A program made the position numbers and the translations under genes. Positions 14,135 through 18,870 of a DNA stretch of 18,870 nt are shown piece after piece; the first letter of the stretch is position 1; the number at the start of each line of letters is the position of its first letter. The notes under the pieces are model-generated. The model searched no databases and was not told the origin of the DNA. It was given only the letters and a program-made list of their open reading frames with translations. Origin of the DNA: CAIKMD01 sp035605975 (GTDB lineage: Bacteria > Pseudomonadota > Alphaproteobacteria > ATCC43930 > CGMCC-115725); the NCBI GenBank assembly GCA_035605975.1, contig DATNGG010000031.1:1-18870 (forward strand), written 5' to 3'.

Positions 14135-15232
14135 TTAGAGCGCGGCAACCTGCCGGTGCAGATCGAGCACCGCGCCGATCGTCTCCGGGCTCGCGCGCCG
14201 CAATTCCGGGATCGGCGGATTGGAATGGCTCGAAGGACCGGTTGCATCTTGCACGGGCGGCCGGCCGAGCCCGCAGAAAGAGCCGACACCAAAGCCCTGC
14301 ACGACCTTCTCCGCCATGTCGATCCGCCGCTTCGCGCCTTCGATCCCGTCGGCGATGTTGACGAGACCGAGATAGAGATGCGTTCCGGCGGGACGGGCGA
14401 GATCCTTGAAGACGGCGTAGTCGTCCTGGCGATGCGCCGGAATGACCGGAAGGTGGATATAGTCGACCCGGCGCGTCACGCGCTCGAGGATCGCGTTTGC
14501 CGCATCGACGAGAACGCGATTGTCCTGCCCGCCGGCAGGATCGTGATGCCAGATCGAGCAGATGTGGAAGCCGAGCTCTACACCCGGTGGCACCCGATTG
14601 GCGAGCCATGCCACGGATTCGGCCATCTGCGCCAGGCTCCAGTGGAACACGCGATGGAGCGGCTGGTCCCAGGCCTCGGGCCGGCGCAGAAACTCCTCGT
14701 GCTCTGCCTCCATGCCGATATCGAGCTGGATGGCGAGATCCGCAGCGGGGATCGCCGCGGCGATGCCTTCGATCTCGCGCAGCAGCGCGTCGCGCGCGAG
14801 CGGCAACAGCGTGTCGGCGTCGAGCTCGATGCAGAAGGCAGAGGTGCCGGGACCCGGCAAGGTGGCTTGATAGCGCGTCTTTGGCGGGATGATGCCGGCA
14901 TCGCGCAGCTGCTTGAATGCGGCGTAGGACCGCGTCGCGTTCTCGATATAGCCGTAGGGGCCCAAGACGAGGCCGCGCGCGGCGTAGCCGGGCCGCACGC
15001 GAAAGATATCGACCGGGTCCTTGCCGCCGGCATTGAGCGGCACTTGCCGGTAGGCTTCGAGCGCGGGGTGGCGCTCGAAGGTGCGGCGCGCCGCCGACGA
15101 CCAGCCGATCTGCTCGCCATCGGGAATCCGGGGCGCGACGCCGCCGAGATGCCGCGCCACGGTTTCGAAGACCTGCTCCGCCGGCCGCAGCGGCACGCTT
15201 CCGGTCAGCAGCACGTCTCTGGAGGGGGCCAT
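14135..15232 (-). CDS. UROD/MetE-fold protein B (divergent paralogue)
   Basis: A 365-residue protein of the same fold as A and C but clearly divergent. It shares LTGSVPLRPAEQVF (9-22), RIPDGE (35-40), SYAAFKQLRDAG (112-123), IQLDIG (178-183), FHICSI (222-227), YIHLPVIP (258-265) and FCGLGR (319-324). The presumed zinc ligands H223, C225 and C320 are kept, and H260 stands in the place of the MetE glutamate. Unlike A and C, it lacks the TGER after PDGE, and it has an insertion of about 20 residues between GLGR and the last helix (SPETIGAVLDLH). This suggests a different substrate or a heteromeric partner role. GGGAGG seven bases before the ATG overlaps the TAG of gene C. Confidence 0.83.
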   Translation of the reverse strand: MAPSRDVLLTGSVPLRPAEQVFETVARHLGGVAPRIPDGEQIGWSSAARRTFERHPALEAYRQVPLNAGGKDPVDIFRVRPGYAARGLVLGPYGYIENATRSYAAFKQLRDAGIIPPKTRYQATLPGPGTSAFCIELDADTLLPLARDALLREIEGIAAAIPAADLAIQLDIGMEAEHEEFLRRPEAWDQPLHRVFHWSLAQMAESVAWLANRVPPGVELGFHICSIWHHDPAGGQDNRVLVDAANAILERVTRRVDYIHLPVIPAHRQDDYAVFKDLARPAGTHLYLGLVNIADGIEGAKRRIDMAEKVVQGFGVGSFCGLGRPPVQDATGPSSHSNPPIPELRRASPETIGAVLDLHRQVAAL

Positions 15233-15244
15233 GTCGCGTCCTCC

Positions 15245-16285
15245 CTAGTCGAGCTTGGCGGCTTCCGCATGGAGCCGCAGCAGCTCCGCGATCGTCTCGG
15301 GCTGGCGCCGCCCGAAGCCGCATTCTGTCGCGATCGCGAAAGCACCGAGGTGCCGGCGTGCCGTCGCCATGTGCCGGCGGATGCCGTCCATCCCGCCGGT
15401 CAGATGAACGAGGCCGAGCGCGATTTGGGTTTGCGGGGCGAGCTTCAAATCCTCGAGCGACGCGAAATACGCGTCATCGCTCCGGTCGCGCGGCACCGGC
15501 ATATGGATGAGCTGGATCGGCCGTTTCACCGCGCGCGTCAGCCGGTTGGCCATGTCGACCATATCGCCCATATCGGCCGGCTCGACCGAATGGCGGTGAT
15601 TGTTATCGCCGTAGCAGAAGTGATAGAGCAGATCGACATCGGCGGGCACGCGGTTGCCGAGCGCGGCGAGGATGGCGGTGAAATTTGCCGCTGCGCCGTC
15701 CTTGGTCTTGCCGTGACGGCCGAAGTTCCCGGTCTGCAGGATGTTGAAGACTGCGGAAGCGGCGTCGAACTGGAAAGCGAGATCCCGATGCGGGATCGCC
15801 GCGGCGATGCGATCGATCTCGCGCATGATCGCTTCGTTGAAGATCGGCTCCATCTCGGGCAGCAGGCTCTCGGCGATATGCGAGCGGGCGGCCGAATGCG
15901 CCGGTGCGAAATCGACCTGGAATTTGGTGCCGGGAGGAATCTTGCCGGCATCGCGCAGGCGCTTGAACGTCGCATAGGATTGCAGCGCGAAATCGCCATA
16001 GGGGAGCTTCTCGATGCGGATATCGGCAGCTTTCGCGCCCGGCTTCAGGCGATAGAGGCGATGGGCGCTCGCCGCTTCGTGGACGCGCCACACATCGTCC
16101 GAAAGTTCGAGCTGCGGGATCGCGGCGAAAACCGGGCCAAGCCAGCCGATCCAGCTCAAGCGCTCGCCGGTCTCGCCGTCGGGGATGCGCTTGATGGCCG
16201 GGCCGAGCGCGGCGGCGACGGTGGTGAAAACGGTCTCGGCATCCGCCAGCGGCACGCTGCCGACGAGGTGAACTTCATGCGCCAT
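15245..16285 (-). CDS. UROD/MetE-fold protein C (close paralogue of A)
   Basis: A 346-residue protein with the same length as A and aligned with it from end to end without a gap. The shared blocks are IPDGETGERLSWIGW (34-48), SYATFKRLRDAGK (113-125), YHFCYGDNNHRH (221-232), EPADMGDMVDMANRL (235-249), HMPVPRDRSDDAYFA (261-275) and ATECGFGRR (319-327). The proposed zinc site is H222, C224, C322 with H261 as the fourth ligand. The frame stays open upstream to 16444, but GGGGAGGACGA just before the ATG at 16285, and the LVGSVP start shared with A and B, fix the start. It is 94 bases after the MetE-II gene and 12 bases before gene B. Confidence 0.85.
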   Translation of the reverse strand: MAHEVHLVGSVPLADAETVFTTVAAALGPAIKRIPDGETGERLSWIGWLGPVFAAIPQLELSDDVWRVHEAASAHRLYRLKPGAKAADIRIEKLPYGDFALQSYATFKRLRDAGKIPPGTKFQVDFAPAHSAARSHIAESLLPEMEPIFNEAIMREIDRIAAAIPHRDLAFQFDAASAVFNILQTGNFGRHGKTKDGAAANFTAILAALGNRVPADVDLLYHFCYGDNNHRHSVEPADMGDMVDMANRLTRAVKRPIQLIHMPVPRDRSDDAYFASLEDLKLAPQTQIALGLVHLTGGMDGIRRHMATARRHLGAFAIATECGFGRRQPETIAELLRLHAEAAKLD

Positions 16286-16330
16286 TCGTCCTCCCCTATT
16301 TCCCGAGCGCGGGATCGAAGGCAGTTCCAT

Positions 16331-16344
16331 AAGACGATCGTCTT
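16331..16344. promoter_or_regulatory. Perfect 14-bp palindrome AAGACGATCGTCTT upstream of gene C
   Basis: It lies in the only wide gap (94 bases) of the MetE-like gene row, 46 bases before the start of gene C. A perfect 14-bp palindrome in such a spot suggests an operator for a dimeric regulator, or an internal control point that separates the first gene from the other four. There is no T-run, so it is not a typical terminator. Confidence 0.4.
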
Positions 16345-16379
16345 GATAGCGGAGCGTCGTCTCGATCTTTGGCGTTCGC

Positions 16380-17492
16380 TCAGTCGCCCCACACCGATCT
16401 CGCGACCTCGACGATGCGCTGCAGCTTCTGGAGCTGACTTTCATAGGTCATGGGAGATCCGGCGAAACCGCAAGAGAAGCCGCATTGCGGTCCGAGGCAC
16501 AGCCGGTCGAGCGGCACGACTTTGCTCGCTTCGTTGATCCGCGCCGTGAGTTCGTCGGCGCGCTCGAGCTGCGTGCTCTTGGTCGATACGAGACCGATGA
16601 CGGCGATCTTGTCCTTCGGCAGGAAGCGCAGCGGCGCGAAATCGCCGGCTCGCGGCGTGTCGTATTCGAGCAGATAGGCCTTGGCATGCACTTCGCCGAA
16701 CATGATCTCGGCAACCGCGTCGTAACCCGCTTGCGCCTGCCACATGCCCGCATTGTTGCCGCGGCAATGATGGATCGCGATCTGCATGCCGGCCGGCGCG
16801 CCGTCGATGATGCGATTGAGGATCACGGCATAATGGTGGGTCAGTTTGCGCCAATCGGCGCCGCGTTTTGCCACCGCATTTTGGATTTCGGGATCGGCGA
16901 GTTTGGGGATGCAAGTCTCGTCGATCTGAACATAGGTGCAACCGGCCTTGCCCAAGGCTTCGAGCTCGGCGTGATAGGCGGCGACCATGTCGTCCCAGAA
17001 GAGATCGATGTCCGGATAGACCGCTTTGCTGATCCCGTCCGTGCCGGCGAAAAGATGCACTTGCGTCGGGGCGGGAAGCGTGACTTTCGGCGTCTCCTTC
17101 GTCACCGATTTGAGGAAGGCGAACGCCTCGACATTGACCGATCCCTTCCATTCGATGCGTCGCTCGACGAAGGCTTTCGTCGCCGGCACGGTCCCGCCGT
17201 GGTCGTCGTGATAAACCAGGTCGCTACTGGCGCGCTGGCGCAACTCGACGCCGATCGGGTTGAGGAATTCGGTCAAATAGGTCTGCCGGCGGAATTCGCC
17301 GTCGGTGATTGAGTGCAGGCCGATCTCTTCTTGCATCGCAACGACTTCGCGCACGGCTTTGTCTTCGAGCGGCCGCAATGCGTCACGGGTGATTCGGCCC
17401 GCGTTGAAGTCTTGCCGTGCCGCGATCAGCCAAGACGGGCGCACGAGGCTGCCGACATGATCGGCGCGAAAAGGCGGAAGGGTGCGTTCCAT
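16380..17492 (-). CDS. Cobalamin-independent methionine synthase II family (MetE C-terminal type) protein
   Basis: A 370-residue single-barrel protein like B. subtilis YxjG/YxjH, usually annotated as 5-methyltetrahydropteroyltriglutamate-homocysteine methyltransferase. Motifs: RADHVGSLVRP (9-19), SITDGEFRRQTYL (61-73), TYVQIDETCIP (186-196), AIHHCRGN (239-246), AYLLEYDTPRAGDF (272-285) and LGPQCGFSCGF (333-343). H241, C243, E276 and C337 match the zinc ligands of E. coli MetE (H641, C643, E665, C726), and the E-to-C distance of 61 is the same. The metal centre therefore looks intact. The family contains true methionine synthases and other methyl-transfer enzymes, and its place beside three divergent paralogues argues for a catabolic role. 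AAAAGGAGG seven bases before the ATG fixes the start. Confidence 0.9.
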   Translation of the reverse strand: MERTLPPFRADHVGSLVRPSWLIAARQDFNAGRITRDALRPLEDKAVREVVAMQEEIGLHSITDGEFRRQTYLTEFLNPIGVELRQRASSDLVYHDDHGGTVPATKAFVERRIEWKGSVNVEAFAFLKSVTKETPKVTLPAPTQVHLFAGTDGISKAVYPDIDLFWDDMVAAYHAELEALGKAGCTYVQIDETCIPKLADPEIQNAVAKRGADWRKLTHHYAVILNRIIDGAPAGMQIAIHHCRGNNAGMWQAQAGYDAVAEIMFGEVHAKAYLLEYDTPRAGDFAPLRFLPKDKIAVIGLVSTKSTQLERADELTARINEASKVVPLDRLCLGPQCGFSCGFAGSPMTYESQLQKLQRIVEVARSVWGD

Positions 17493-17758
17493 GCGATGTC
17501 CTCCTTTTGACCGTTGACCCAGTCTTAGCCGTGTCGGTCTCGTGAGCCAAGCCACGATCTGCGGCCAATCAGGCGAGATGGCTTTGCCGTTACGCCGGGC
17601 GCCGTCGCTGCCGGTATTGATGCATGCGCCGGTCTTGGGTTTTGGCGGGTGCCGGGGCGCAGCCTTGCATGGCACGCCCCCGATAATGAGCGATGGCCCT
17701 CCATGCCGGGTCGGCTAGACTGGTCTCCCTGTCGCAGTGTCTCCGGAGCACCTCTCTT
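17493..17758. promoter_or_regulatory. Divergent promoter region between the MetE-like operon and the MFS gene
   Basis: This 266-base space must hold the promoters of both directions. I see no open frame with coding character. Weak candidates only: on the minus strand TTGGCT, 17-base spacer, TAAGAC near 17530-17560; on the plus strand TAGACT near 17716 as a -10 box. No long palindrome is apparent. There is no regulator gene beside it in the window. Confidence 0.3.
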
Positions 17759-18870
17759 ATGTCGGATATGGCCCAATCGAGCGCCCGCCAATCGCGGCTG
17801 ATCCTGATCGGCACCGCGTTGCTGCTCGCCCTCGGCATGGGAATTCGCCAGAGCTATGGGCTCTTCTTGACGCCGGTGACGCAAGACCTCGCGGTGACCG
17901 CGGCCGATTTTACTTTCGCGCTCGCGATCCAGAACATCGTCTGGGGCCTGTCGCAGGCGCTGGTCGGCGCGGCCGCCGACCGCTTCGGCCTGCGCCTCAC
18001 CATGATGGCGGGCGCCGCAATCTATGTTCTCGGCCTCATCGTCATGGCCGCGGCCCAGGGCGCACTCGCGTTGATCGTCTCGGGCGGCCTCATCGGCATC
18101 GCCCTCTCCTGCACCGCGACGTCACTCGCCATGACCGCCTGCGCCCGCGCCGTCTCCGAGCAGCAGCGCACCAAGATGCTCGGCGTCGTCTCCGCCGTCG
18201 GCTCGCTCGGCACGCTCGTCGTGCCGCTCACCACCCAGGGCCTCCTCGCGCACCATCCGTGGCAGATTGCGGTGCTGTTCTTCGTGGCGTTGGGCGTCGC
18301 CATGCTGCCCGCCGCCTTCTGGGCGGGCGGCGCCGACAAGATGCCCGGTCATGGCCCCGCCAAGACCTCGATGCGCACCGTGCTCGGCACGGCGATGCGC
18401 AATCGCCCGTTCCTCGTCATGTCGGGTGCCTATTTCGTCTGCGGCCTCAATCTCGTGTTCCTCACGACGCATCTCCCCGCCTATCTGGCGATTTGCGGTC
18501 AGGACCCGATGCTGAGCGCCGAGGCGCTCGCCGTGATCGGCGGCACGAGCGCCATCGGCTCGCTGATGACTGGCTGGCTCGGCAGCAAATATCCCAAGCA
18601 CGTGCTACTGGGCCTCCTCTACATCCTGCGCGCGGTGATGTTCGCGATCTATTTCGTGATGCCGCCGACGCAGACCAGCACGCTGGTCTTCGCCGCGGCG
18701 ATGGGCCTCTTATGGTGGCCGGGCCTCGCGCCGCTGATCGGCGGGCTCGTCGCCGAGCTCTTCGGCACGCGCTACATGGCGACCCTCCTCGGCATTTCCT
18801 TCGTCGTGCATCAGATCGGTTCCTCGCTCGGCGCCTGGGGCGGTGGGCTGATCTTCGATCTCACCGGCTC
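17759..18870 (+). CDS. MFS transporter (C-terminus cut by window edge)
   Basis: Inner-membrane secondary transporter; 370 residues are visible of a usual 400-430. At least ten hydrophobic helices can be followed. Helix 1 begins LILIGTALLLALGMGIRQSYG and the loop between helices 2 and 3 has the MFS motif A as GAAADRFGLR (about residues 66-75). The second half opens after FWAGGADKMPGHG with NRPFLVMSGAYFVCGLN. The 'G-x-x-x-S-Y-G-x-F-x-x-P' type start is typical of the OFA/monocarboxylate-porter-like group, so a carboxylate substrate is plausible but not shown. GGAG ten bases before the ATG supports the start. It is divergent from the MetE-like operon and may move its substrate or product. Confidence 0.88.
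   Translation, partial: MSDMAQSSARQSRLILIGTALLLALGMGIRQSYGLFLTPVTQDLAVTAADFTFALAIQNIVWGLSQALVGAAADRFGLRLTMMAGAAIYVLGLIVMAAAQGALALIVSGGLIGIALSCTATSLAMTACARAVSEQQRTKMLGVVSAVGSLGTLVVPLTTQGLLAHHPWQIAVLFFVALGVAMLPAAFWAGGADKMPGHGPAKTSMRTVLGTAMRNRPFLVMSGAYFVCGLNLVFLTTHLPAYLAICGQDPMLSAEALAVIGGTSAIGSLMTGWLGSKYPKHVLLGLLYILRAVMFAIYFVMPPTQTSTLVFAAAMGLLWWPGLAPLIGGLVAELFGTRYMATLLGISFVVHQIGSSLGAWGGGLIFDLTG

Noticed and set aside
14009..16537. 842-codon open frame on the plus strand across the MetE-like genes
   Set aside because: It is antisense to genes B, C and the MetE-II gene, which have ribosome binding sites and conserved motifs. The product is Arg/Asp/His-rich with no fold; it arises from GC-rich third positions.
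17660..17690. TGGCACG as a sigma-54 -24 box before the MFS gene
   Set aside because: The required GC of the -12 box is missing at the right distance.

Overview
The window reads as a chromosomal segment of a high-GC alphaproteobacterium, probably of the Hyphomicrobiales (Rhizobiales). This rests on the strong GC bias at codon third positions, clear GGAGG-type ribosome binding sites, the family content (GlsB/YeaQ, DoxX, DUF2189, DUF6134, DUF1190, NMT1-type binding proteins), an EcfG-like promoter, and intergenic elements starting TCTAGAGCAAAACCCGATCGGG or TCGTCATTCCGG that resemble dispersed repeats I remember from that order. The genus cannot be told. There is no rRNA, tRNA, CRISPR array, transposase or integrase, and no stretch above 300 bases without a gene.

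Region 1 (1-2796, minus strand): a cupin protein, a DUF1190/YgiB-like membrane-anchored protein and a ClC-type chloride/proton antiporter that runs off the left edge.

Region 2 (2964-8631, mostly plus strand): a run of small envelope and stress-type genes: DoxX, GlsB/YeaQ-like, DUF2189 membrane protein, four small proteins of unknown function, a second DoxX, a small exported protein and a DUF6134 exported protein. One 29-residue membrane peptide lies on the minus strand. Several hairpins punctuate the run, and one small gene has an EcfG (general stress sigma factor) type promoter.

Region 3 (8647-11836): an orphan NMT1/THI5-like substrate-binding protein (minus), divergent from a two-gene unit of a HEXXH metallopeptidase and a D-Ala-D-Ala-ligase-like ATP-grasp enzyme. 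Their stop and start codons overlap as ATGA, so the two are probably translated together. The unit ends in a complex inverted repeat.

Region 4 (12007-17492, minus strand; the most unusual part): four UROD/MetE-fold proteins and one NMT1-like periplasmic binding protein, read in the order MetE-II type, MetE-like C, MetE-like B, binding protein, MetE-like A. The last four genes are 12-19 bases apart, and stop codons overlap the next ribosome binding site at two junctions. C and A are about 63% identical without gaps (hand count). In A, B and C a histidine stands where the upstream MetE-type protein has its presumed zinc-binding glutamate. An MFS transporter (17759 to the right edge) is divergent. 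I infer a methyl-transfer or C-S/C-O cleavage pathway with its own uptake, but the substrate cannot be read from the sequence.
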